This document shows positions 1-7,544 of a stretch of 11,586 bases of DNA, in pieces. Below the pieces are notes generated by a model that was not told where the DNA came from, did no database searches, and worked only from the letters and a program-made list of their open reading frames with translations. The stretch is from Allomyces macrogynus ATCC 38327 (lineage: Eukaryota > Blastocladiomycota > Blastocladiomycetes > Blastocladiales > Blastocladiaceae), in contig GG745349.1 in the NCBI GenBank assembly GCA_000151295.1, positions 24,866 to 36,451 on the forward strand, read 5' to 3'. Within the stretch, counting starts at the first letter, position 1; every line of letters begins with the position of its first letter. The translations under genes were made by a program, and so were the position numbers.

Positions 1-456
1 CAAACGGCGTCTCGTCGACGAGCAACGACCGGTTTACGCGGCGCCGGGATGCCGTCGCACCCGGACGAGGCCGCAACGGAGCTCTACCGACCGGGCGCAC
101 CGCGGCACGCCGACGACGACGAGGATGCTGAGGACGTGTCGGGCACGGGCTCGCTCGAACGCGGTGGGTCCCCCGCGGCGCTCGCGGCCGAAGGCGAGGC
201 AACATCGCGGTCACTGACGCGCACCCGGTCGCGCACGCGCAGCGGGTCGGTGGTCGCGTTCCCACCGGAAGTGCCAAAAGACGTGGTGCCGACTGGCGCA
301 GGAGCGGTCGTGCCGAGTAATGGCGGCGGCGGAAGCGGCGGATGGCTCGAGCGCGTCATGGGCCAGGACCCGCTGCAGCACCCGGCCGTCCTGATTGGGA
401 TGGGCGCCGTCGTCACGCTGAGTATGGTCGGGCTCGTGAGCTTGTTCCGGCACTGA
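1..456 (+). CDS. C-terminal part of an unidentified tail-anchored protein (5' partial)
   Basis: The frame is open from the first base of the window to the TGA at 454-456, so the start probably lies upstream; the ATG at 49 is only the first in-window Met. About 151 residues are visible. Most are charged and low-complexity: an acidic patch (DDDEDAED) around 120-140, then an RS/RT-rich stretch (LTRTRSRTRSGS) around 215-250, then a Gly-rich linker. The last ~24 residues (from PAVLIGMGAVVTLS to the C-terminal SLFRH) form one hydrophobic segment followed by a short basic tail. That is the layout of a tail-anchored membrane protein with its bulk in the cytosol. The membrane segment and open frame are seen directly; the tail-anchor topology is inferred. 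I do not recognise the family, and the diagnostic domains are presumably left of the window. Confidence 0.65.
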   Translation, partial: QTASRRRATTGLRGAGMPSHPDEAATELYRPGAPRHADDDEDAEDVSGTGSLERGGSPAALAAEGEATSRSLTRTRSRTRSGSVVAFPPEVPKDVVPTGAGAVVPSNGGGGSGGWLERVMGQDPLQHPAVLIGMGAVVTLSMVGLVSLFRH

Positions 457-742
457 GTGCGGCACGTGCGTCGCGTGAGCCTGGGCACCTCTCTTTTTGT
501 GTATTCTTTTGCCTCCCTTTTTTTGACGCTTTTGGTTTGCACTGGACGTGGTGGGCAGCGCCCTTTTGGTTTGCGACTCTTTTGTTCCTGTTCCCTGCTC
601 TCCACCTTCTCTTCTCTTGCGGCGGCTCCATGCGCCGCGCTTGTAGATCATTTTCTCTCTCTCACACCCTCCCTTTTTTTCTTGTTTCGACGGTGGCTCT
701 CTCTGGGCCCCATGGTGTCTCGCCAGTCTTCCAGCAGCACCA
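457..742. other. Pyrimidine-rich intergenic / 3' untranslated stretch
   Basis: Downstream of the tail-anchored gene the plus strand becomes rich in T and C runs (CTTTTTTTGACG, CTCTCTCTCACACC, CCTTTTTTTC) and loses the high-GC codon pattern of the flanking genes. Short open frames occur on both strands but none resembles a protein. It most likely holds the 3' UTR of the upstream gene. The recognisable part of the minus-strand MutL fragment ends at its right border. Confidence 0.5.
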
Positions 743-1419
743 TCAAAGAACGCCCGCGCAAATTCTTTCAATCGGGAACCTGAATGAAGTTCGTGTTGAA
801 CAGTCCACCCCTTTCCATTCGTTTCTGGATCTTTACAAAGACAGCGCCCAGTAGCACGGCCACCTGAAGAACGGCGATGGGGGAAGATTGACAAGATACC
901 TCTTGACGTTGCCATGCTGGTCCAGCTTCAAAGTCGTCGCGAGCGCGTCGTGTTTCGTCTTGGCCGTGATTTCCAGCGCCTGCGACACGTGTGCAAGCGA
1001 ATAGAGAGCCTCGCCTCAAATCCGTTCACCATCAGTTCCGTGGATCCTAACGAGCACGCACAAGATGGCCATTCATACCGCGGAACCCCAAAGTCGTGGC
1101 CGACTCCAAGTCTTCAAAACGTGCAATCTTGGACGTGTGGTGGCGCTTGGCAATCTGGTCAAAGTCGTCGGGCGCGATGCCAGAGTTGTTGCCTGTTGCC
1201 GCAATGCCGGCGTGAGCTGGGAGAAGGCAAGCCGAAAAACATTAATTGAACAGACCCATCACCTAGCAATTGCGGTACAGGCCCAATCAGTTGTCGCCAG
1301 ACACACCTTGACGAGCATGTTTGCAGCCGTACCGCCAGCGACTGCCCGCCGTGCTTGACCAAGTGCACGGAAACGGCAGTGGCGCCTGCGTCGAGTGCGT
1401 TCCTGCTCTCCTCAATCAT
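743..1419 (-). pseudogene. Broken fragment of a MutL-family mismatch repair ATPase (PMS1/MLH3-like)
   Basis: On the minus strand, pieces of the N-terminal GHKL ATPase domain of MutL proteins appear in the correct order. 1419-1333 reads IEESRNALDAGATAVSV (motif I region, E..NALDA). 1192-1079 reads NNSGIAPDDFDQIAKRHHTSKI and ends LGFRG. 1014-900 reads EALYSLAHVSQALEITAKTK up to HGNVK. 777-743 reads RLKEFARAF, the usual LPVR.KEF position. A clean 64-nt GT..AG intron (1078-1015) joins GFRG to EAL. Defects: motif II, normally DNGxG, reads GNNSG; one residue is missing before NALDA; no splice choice I tried restores the frame between 900 and 777; no MutL-like sequence is found above 1419 or below 743, so the N-terminus, transducer domain and C-terminal endonuclease/dimerisation part are absent. 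Family assignment is from motif recognition. The pseudogene call is inference; heavy sequence error plus truncation is the alternative. Confidence 0.72.
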
Positions 1420-1737
1420 GAGCGGTCAGAGCGCGGCCGGGGGCGGTTGGTGGTTCACGACGATGGAGTGGTGGTGTCGGCCGGTGGCCGGCCAACCCTC
1501 TCCACCCGATCGGAGGACCACGCCCATACCGTGGGTCCTGTCCGGTGGCCCTTCGTTCAACCCGACCCCCCTTGCGCCGCGCGTCGAGCCACTGCGCACC
1601 CCGCAACCTGTCAGACCCGTCAACGAGCCGCTGCCTTGCCGCTGGTTTGAACATAACGGCACGCCACGCCGGCACGATCAGTGCTGACCGCCACACCATC
1701 GACTGGGATCCACGACTGCACGCAACACATCGCCACC
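1420..1737. other. Upstream region of AOS1, no gene seen
   Basis: This stretch lies between the MutL fragment (minus strand) and the AOS1 start. I looked on the minus strand for the missing MutL N-terminus and found nothing convincing. Plus-strand frames are open but have no recognisable motifs. It presumably holds the AOS1 promoter and 5' leader; I see no clear TATA box. The AOS1 start itself has a strong eukaryotic context, CGCCACCATGG at 1731-1741. Confidence 0.4.
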
Positions 1738-3251
1738 ATGGCGCCCGTCTCCCCAGCAAGAGCCGCCTCGCCCACCGCCAAGCGCGCACTCTCGCCCGCC
1801 TCGCCGCGCGCCGCGGCCACCTCCGCCACGACCGCATCCCCAACACGTGGCGGCTCCACAACCGAGCGCGCATCACCCACGCCCAAGCGTGTGCGCGTCG
1901 CCGACCCTACCGCTCCTCCTGCAGCCGCGACCACCACCACCGCCGACGTGACGGGCGAGGCCGCGCAAATCTACGACCGGCAAATCCGGCTGTGGGGCCA
2001 TGCCGCGCAGGCCGCGCATGCGGGGGGCGCGCGTCGCTGTCCTGGGCGGTGCCGCACGCGGACTAGCGGCCGAGGCCGTCAAGGCCATGGCGCTCGCGGG
2101 CGTCGGCAAGCTCGTGATTGTCGACCAGGCGAAAGTTGCACCGACAGCGAGCGCGGCCAATTTCTTTGTGGCGAAAAAGGGTGGAGATCGCGCGGCCGAG
2201 GTGGTCGCGGCTGGCGCGCGCGTGCTGAACCCACTGGTCGATGTTGAAGCGAAGACGAACGTGGACGTGATGCAGGTCGCGACCGAGGACGACCGCGAGC
2301 GCGTGCGCGTGGTCTTGGCGAGCGTTGATGTGGCCGTGTTGTGCGATGTGCCGGTGCCTGTCGCGGTACGTTGCGCGTCTGGCTTGGAGAGATGGTCGAG
2401 CCGTGCCGGAGTTTGACTGACTGGCCGAGCGTCGGTTCAAGATCACGATCAACACCATGGCGCGGCAACTCGGCGTGAAAACGTTTTTCGCGACGGTGTG
2501 GGGGTTCAATGCCGTCCTGATGGCCGACCTGCTCGAGCACACATTCCTCCAGTGCGTTTCTTTGGCCTCCCGCGCGTCGCGCCGCATCGCGAGGTTCCAC
2601 CGGCCTGGAGCCAGGCAAATGCACCCACTCACCTCGACCTCGACATCCGCGGCTATCCTTTTTAGCGAAACGTCCGAGTCCAGCGCCAACAAGGACGGCG
2701 ACCCGATCGTCACGCGACAGCGCATCACGCTCGCCTTCCCGTCCTTGACCGAGGCGCTCTCCTACTCGCTCGCAACCAAGCTGCCACCACGACAGCTGAA
2801 AAAGTCGGTCACGCCAACGTTGCTCAGTTTCCTGGCCGTGATCGCGTATATGCGCGAGCACGACGGCCGGCACCCGGACTTGGCCAAGGCGGCCGACCGC
2901 GACGCGGTTCATGCCGCCATGGCCGTGCAGGCCACGCAGCACGGCGTCGCGGTACCGGATGTCGACGCGAGGGCGCTCGAGTCCGTTTGCACCTCCTCGC
3001 TATTCTCACGGTGCGACCCGTTGCTCACCACCGTACTGGATAGACGCCTGTTCCGCGGCTCGACGCTCGAACTCGCTCCCGTCTGCGCAGTCGCCGGCAA
3101 CCTGCTCGCGCAGGAAGTGCTCAAGACCGTGCAGGGCAAGCAGCGGCCACTCAGCAATATCATGATCTACACGACGGCGGGCGGCGCCGGCAACGTCTGG
3201 AACCTGGGCGTTGTCGACAAGGCAAATGTCACGGTCGGTGACATGGCCTGA
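1738..3251 (+). CDS. AOS1: SUMO-activating enzyme subunit 1 (Aos1/SAE1), one internal frame break
   Basis: Aos1 pairs with Uba2 to form the nuclear E1 that adenylates SUMO; Aos1 lacks the catalytic cysteine. Family marks: IYDRQIRLWG at residues 78-87, the nucleotide-fold strand VAVLGGAARGLAAE, LAGVGKLVIVD, then FFATVWGFNAV.MADLLEH and the C-terminal ELAPVCAVAGNLLAQEVLK. Modelled exons are 1738-2365, 2430-2551 and 2615-3251. Intron 1 (64 nt, phase 0, CTGACTGAC before the acceptor) is firm; intron 2 (63 nt, phase 2) is less certain because it is also open in frame. The start at 1738 has a strong Kozak context. Between RQIRLWGHAAQ and RMRGARVAV one extra base at about 2011-2015 shifts frame 1 to frame 2, and no intron can explain it. 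Corrected length is about 461 residues against ~346 in human SAE1, mostly because of a ~70-residue Ser/Pro-rich N-terminal extension with a PKRVRV basic motif. Confidence 0.9.
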
Positions 3252-4048
3252 CGGCCGATGTCTGGATGGAGAACCGCCTCAATTTACGGTCGATCGGCAC
3301 GTCGGAGGCGGATCGCTGGAAGCGTGCTGTGCCAGGCCGGTAGGCGCGGCGATGGGCACCAAGGCGGAATTGACAGGTCACATAATTTGAAGTTTATGAT
3401 TGGTGGCCGTTGCTGTGCGCGCGACGCGAACGCGTGGGCTGGGTCAGGACAGGCAGGGAGCAGGAGCGCGTATACAATAGCGAGCGCGAAGGCACGGCAC
3501 GGCGTAGGCCGTCACGTCGACCCGGCACGTGGAGCAGCAGCAGCAGCAGCACGCCAGCTGGCTAAGGGGAACCGCGGGAGACAATGATGCGGTGCGCATG
3601 GTGGAGAAGCGGCGCAAATATCGTTCGCCCAGCGGAATGAACGGGCGGGCGCCGAGCAGTGTTCTGTGGGGAAGAACAGGACGAGTCAGAGAAGCAAGCG
3701 ACGCATTGGTTTTGTTCTCCGAGCATGGATTGCAGAAGGCCAGACACGCACGCACACCTCATCGCGGCGACTGCTCAGCCCATTCAGCTGTTGGGCACAC
3801 CGCACGCCGCGACGGTTTCCCCGGGTTAGGCTCCCCCTCTCGTTTACTTGTTGCGCTGCATCGGCACAAGGACCTCTGGGCTGGATGGGACCGCGATCAC
3901 AGTCTGCGGAAACTGCTTGTGTTGCTCGTGCATGGGCGGCATGGCCGCGGCCGTGCCTTCAAAGTTGCGCTGATCATTCTCTCTCTCCCACCCACCGCCT
4001 CACGCGTAAAGATCAGAACGGCCAGTCAGCATCGTCAATTCGAAGCCC
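3252..4048. other. Intergenic region between AOS1 and the zinc-finger gene
   Basis: About 800 nt with no gene I can support. It holds the AOS1 3' end, a short AGC microsatellite (3533-3550), AT-richer patches such as GCGTATACAATAG around 3469-3481, and a pyrimidine-rich stretch (CATTCTCTCTCTCCCACCC) around 3975. Open frames exist on both strands, including one reading through the AGC repeat as poly-Gln, but their composition is Arg/Ala/Gly-rich like other shadow frames of this GC-rich DNA. The right part is presumably promoter and 5' leader of the gene starting at 4049. Confidence 0.4.
3533..3550. repeat. AGC trinucleotide microsatellite, six units
   Basis: Six perfect AGC units in tandem, inside the noncoding stretch between AOS1 and the zinc-finger gene. 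In one plus-strand frame it would encode glutamines, but nothing around it looks coding. Confidence 0.9.
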
Positions 4049-6489
4049 ATGGACCCGTTCGAACCTCGTCCACCTCGGCCGCACGCGGCCCCGGCCCCGC
4101 CTGCCGCGACTCGAAACCGCTCAGCTCACGTTGCTGATATCGCACCGCGTCAAGTGTTCCCGCCACCGCCGTCGACAGCAATCCCGGCAGCGCTCCCTGT
4201 TCTCGACCTGGCCTCAACGACTGTAAACCCGTTCGGTGCGCCCCTGTCGGCGCGCGTGCCCGTGCTCGCCATTGCCAGCGGTCCGCCAACCGTGTTCTTT
4301 GCCCAGGGGTCCGCACCAACAACAACTGTTCCGAACGCGCTGCGCCCGCGCGTGACCATGGCCGACGCACTCTCCAACGTCAGCACGACCCCGTCCACCG
4401 TCTCCGCGCTCGACCAGACGACCGCTGCGCTGGTCGTGGCCGCGAGCGTGAATGCTTCCGCGGCGGCGGTGCGCAAACGACACGACCAGTTTCGCGTTCA
4501 CCGCACAACCTTCCACGAGCGATCGCTCTCCTGTTCACGAAGTGTCGATGGAGATGTTCCCATTCATGCCCGCGGCCAATGGAGCCCCGACCGTGGACGT
4601 CGATCCGGTCCTGTTACACGCAACCGTCACGGCCGTTATGGTTGCCGCGGCGGCTCTCAATGGCGGGGATCCGGCAAGCACCTTGTCGTCGCCCGCGATC
4701 ACGGGCTCGCTGAACGCGTCACCCGACGCGAGCAGCATATACGACGCGGGGTATTCCTCGACTGGGTTCCACCCAACCGCTGCGGCCGTCGCGTCGCCGT
4801 TTCCGCTCGCCACGCTCGGTCCGGCCGACGTTGAAGTCGCCACAGTCGCTGCCATGGCTGCGGCCATGCTTTCTGCGTCGGGCGTTTTACCGCTCGAGAG
4901 TCCCAGCGACGTCGCGGAGCCGGTGCCGCTCGACATGGTCCAGCCCGCACCGCTGCCCATGGGCACGCCAAGTACGCTGTGGCCGAGTGCCTCACCCGCG
5001 GCTGAGACCGTGCCCTTGACGAGCGCGACTTGGGACACGCCGACGACCAGCGGCGGGTTCCGTGATTCAGGCATGATCCCGTCGTTGTGGCACATACCCG
5101 GATCCGACGCGACGGTCGCGCCCGCGCCAGCGTTCACGACGTTTACGTCCCCAGGCACGCCGCTCGCGCTGGGTCCGCTCGATGCGAACGCGTCGTGCTT
5201 TTCGGGCGCACCTACGCGCTCGAGTCTTGGATCGACGACGTCGCACGGTGCTGCAATGCCGCGACCGACTACGTTTGGCCCTGGATCCGCGTTCTCGACA
5301 GCTGCTGCGTCGCGGTCGACCACGAGCCTGTTCCCACCCATGACCGCCGCCCCGGCTGTCCCCAGCGCGTGGGCGCCACCGCGCACCGAGTTTGGCCTTC
5401 CCGCGGCGCAGTTTGATCCCGGCGAGGCAACGTTCTCCACCGCGGCGTCGACCGCGACCTTGCACCCGGCAACGGCCATGGGCGTGCTCTCGTGCGCGCC
5501 GCAACCGCCCGCAGTGTCCCCGGCCATGCCGTGCGCGTTCGCCGCTGCTGGCCCCGTCGCGTTCGGTGCGCCGGATGTTGCGGCAACCTCGATCTTCATG
5601 CCCCCACCGCCGCCGCCGCCGCCGCTGGTCGTGGCGGCGAGCGCGGCCGGATCGCGCGAGTCGTCGGGGCCGATGGGATCAGGATCGGCCGAGATGCCCA
5701 CGACACCGGTGCCACGATTGTTCCCGCCGCACGCGGACGACGCGCACGTGAGTGCAGCTCCACTGCCGCCAGCGATGAAGCCGGCGACTCGAGGTCGCGG
5801 TAAGGGCCGTGCCCGTGCGCGTGGGCGCGGTGGGGTGCGATCGACGCCGGCGACGCGGCGCAAGGCGCGGCGGGACGCGTCGTCATCGAGCGAGGGCGCA
5901 GGGGACGCGTCGCCGTCGTCGCGGCCGCGGATGACCGGAGAGAGGATTTCGAATGGCGGGGTCCTGTTGTGATTTATGTTGCGTCAAGATTGTTTAACCC
6001 GCGCGTTCAACTTGAGTACGTCGTGCATCTCTATTCGACCAACAATGATAATCGTTAGCGTAACAGTTCCTTTTGACCTCGCCACCACCAAATTAGAATC
6101 GCACGTGATGACGCACTCGAACGACCGCCCTTTCGCGTGCCGGTACTGCGACCGCACATTTGCGCGCAAGCACGATTGCGAGCGGCAACCAGCGGCTGCA
6201 CACGGGCGACCGCCCGTACCGGTGCGGCGCCTGCGGGATCGGGTTCCCGCGACACGACGCGCTCGCGCGCCACTTGCGGTCAGAACCCGAGTGCGCGAAA
6301 GTGTTCCAGATGGTACCGCGCCGGCCGAGCGTGCCGGCAGTCGCGGTCGCGGTCGCGTTGGTGGCTGCAGGAGAGATCGAGGTGGAGAAGGAGGAGGAGG
6401 ACCTGAGCGACGCAGTGGGCGAGAGTGAGGAGGTCAGCGATGTGGTGGACGAGGACGACGAAGAGGATGACGAGATGGTGTGGGAGTAG
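4049..6489 (+). CDS. Crz1-like C2H2 zinc-finger transcription factor, two internal frame breaks
   Basis: The N-terminal ~640 residues are low-complexity, rich in Ala, Ser, Thr and Pro, including a polyproline run at 5601-5624 and a basic RGRGKGRARARGRG patch near 5790. The C-terminus carries zinc fingers. Finger 1 shows only its second half (FDLATTKLESHVMTH). Finger 2 is complete (C at 6138 and 6147, FARKHDCERHQRLH). Finger 3 is C2HC-like (C at 6223 and 6232, GFPRHDALARHLRSEPEC). This order, with FARKHD..RH, DAL.RHL and a final Cys, matches fungal Crz1, the calcineurin-activated factor. An acidic tail follows to the TAG at 6487-6489. Frame breaks: an extra base in the AAA at 4475-4477 (frame 2 to 3) and an extra A in CAACC at 6187-6188 (frame 3 to 1). 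A GT..AG intron at 5969-6058 would remove the TGA at 5970-5972 in phase. The Crz1 assignment is by finger pattern only. Confidence 0.72.
5601..5624 (+). repeat. CCG-rich repeat encoding polyproline
   Basis: A run of CCN codons, mainly CCG, encodes about eight consecutive prolines inside the low-complexity part of the zinc-finger protein. It is a likely site for length variation. Confidence 0.8.
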
Positions 6490-6905
6490 GGGGACCCGCG
6501 GCATCTTTATTTCGAAAAAGATCGTGGCACCTGAGAGGATACCCACAGCGCGCCTCTTGATTTATTTGTCATTTTTTGTTTTCCTTGCCTTGCTGGTCCA
6601 TCTGTCCAACATGCCCAGTGCGCACCATTGTTGTTAGTTTTCATTACGGCGTGTTGTTTCTGAAAAGCTGTCTGTATTTTTTTATCTCAGCTCGTCTGGC
6701 GTTGCTTGGGCCATGCTGCGTTCATCATCCATTTTTCGACCAGCACCAACCTCCCAGTACGATTTGCTCATCACTTCACGCCAGTCCGCCAGGGACGCGC
6801 AACGTCTTTTTATACATATGGTCGGTTGGTTACTTTGGTTTTGGGTTCTCGTGGCGGAGGACGGCGGAGGGCGGAGAATCACGACCACAACTCATAGTAA
6901 CCAAC
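6490..6905. other. AT-richer intergenic region
   Basis: GC content falls visibly after the zinc-finger stop, with T-rich runs (GATTTATTTGTCATTTTTTG near 6560, CTGTATTTTTTTATC near 6670). This fits a 3' UTR followed by a promoter. I searched all three plus-strand frames for the missing first half of the PITH domain and did not find it. Confidence 0.5.
6811..6818 (+). promoter_or_regulatory. Possible TATA element upstream of the PITH gene
   Basis: TATACATA, preceded by a T run (CTTTT), lies about 90 nt upstream of the ATG at 6906, a normal distance for a fungal TATA element plus short leader. Supported by position and composition only. Confidence 0.35.
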
Positions 6906-7398
6906 ATGTCACAGTCGCTCGCGCTGCGCTGCGACCCGGACGACGCGGCGCCCGCTGATCTGCGCGCGTCCGCTCTCGCTTGCTTGCTTGCACACATCGC
7001 CTCGCTTCGTGTCTTCCTGACCTTGGCCACGCCGATGCTCATCCAGCTTCATCAACACCGACGCGCTCGACTTTGACTCGGCTGATACGACGACGTCCGC
7101 ACAGCAATGGGACCTGATTGCGCCCGCTGACCTCGTCTCCGTGCAGGACGAGTCGCAGGGCGTCGTGGCCTACCCGATGAAACCCGCCAAGTTCCGCGCC
7201 GTGTGCTCCTTGACGCTCTACATCCCGCGCAATTTCGGCGACGATGTGATGCGCATTTGGTACCTCTGCCTGCGGGGCGAGCACACGGCCGTCTCGCGCG
7301 ACCCGATCATCACCGCCTCCGAGGCGGCCGCGAACCCGGCCGACCACCAAAAGATTACCGGCACTGACCCTAAGAGCGCGGGGCACCGGACCGTGTGA
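6906..7398 (+). CDS. PITH-domain protein (PITHD1/TXNL1-type), N-terminal part missing
   Basis: PITH domains bind or regulate the proteasome in TXNL1 and occur alone in PITHD1. Two exons fit: 6906-6967 and 7047-7398, joined by a 79-nt phase-2 intron (6968-7046) with CCTGACC before the CCAG acceptor; together they give 137 residues. Family features in order: CDPDDAAPADLRAFIN, DALDFDSAD, WDLIAP, YPMKPAKFRAVCSLTLYIP, RNFGDDV.RIWYLCLRGE and ASEAAANPADHQ, which parallel the NFG..., LRGEWT and ANPADH motifs of PITHD1. What is absent is the first half of the domain, normally containing SDADEQLL..IPF. The sequence CACAG just before TCGCTCGCG at 6914 could equally be an acceptor from an upstream exon, but I cannot find that exon. 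The gene is therefore either 5'-truncated or has a first exon I cannot recognise. Confidence 0.82.
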
Positions 7399-7544
7399 TA
7401 TTGCTAATAATTGATGCCCGGTTTTGCTTTGGATTCGCTGTTGGCGACCGGTTGCGCATCGCACCCTTCGTTCAGACCTTCCAAAATTGCAGAAGCACGC
7501 GCGAGCATGCGACTCGGCGCGACTGCCCGCAATCCGCTCCCACG

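Noticed and set aside
457..783. Open frames on both strands in the T/C-rich region, including a hydrophobic one on the plus strand
   Set aside because: The hydrophobicity comes from T-rich runs (Phe/Leu codons) typical of a UTR, with no motif and no start context.
2984..3053. A possible third AOS1 intron before the RLFRGSTLELAPV segment
   Set aside because: The only in-phase GT..AG choice (GTGCGA..GATAG) is 33 nt, about half the length of the other introns here, and the unspliced frame is already open.
3251..3346. A frame-2 stretch after the AOS1 stop reading VWMENRLNLRSIGTSEADRW and ending at a TAG
   Set aside because: Its composition looks protein-like, but it has no start, no splice link to AOS1 that I can find, and no recognisable family. 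AOS1 already ends at its usual position at 3251.
3529..4137. A 202-codon plus-strand frame beginning with poly-Gln over the AGC repeat
   Set aside because: It is Arg/His/Gly-rich with no motif and overlaps the likely leader and start of the zinc-finger gene in another frame, so it is a chance frame in GC-rich DNA.
4535..5863. A 442-codon open frame on the minus strand opposite the zinc-finger gene's N-terminal region
   Set aside because: It is rich in Gly, Ala and Val, as expected for the antisense of Ala/Ser/Pro-rich GC-rich coding DNA, has no motif, and the sense strand has a better coding case through its link to the fingers.
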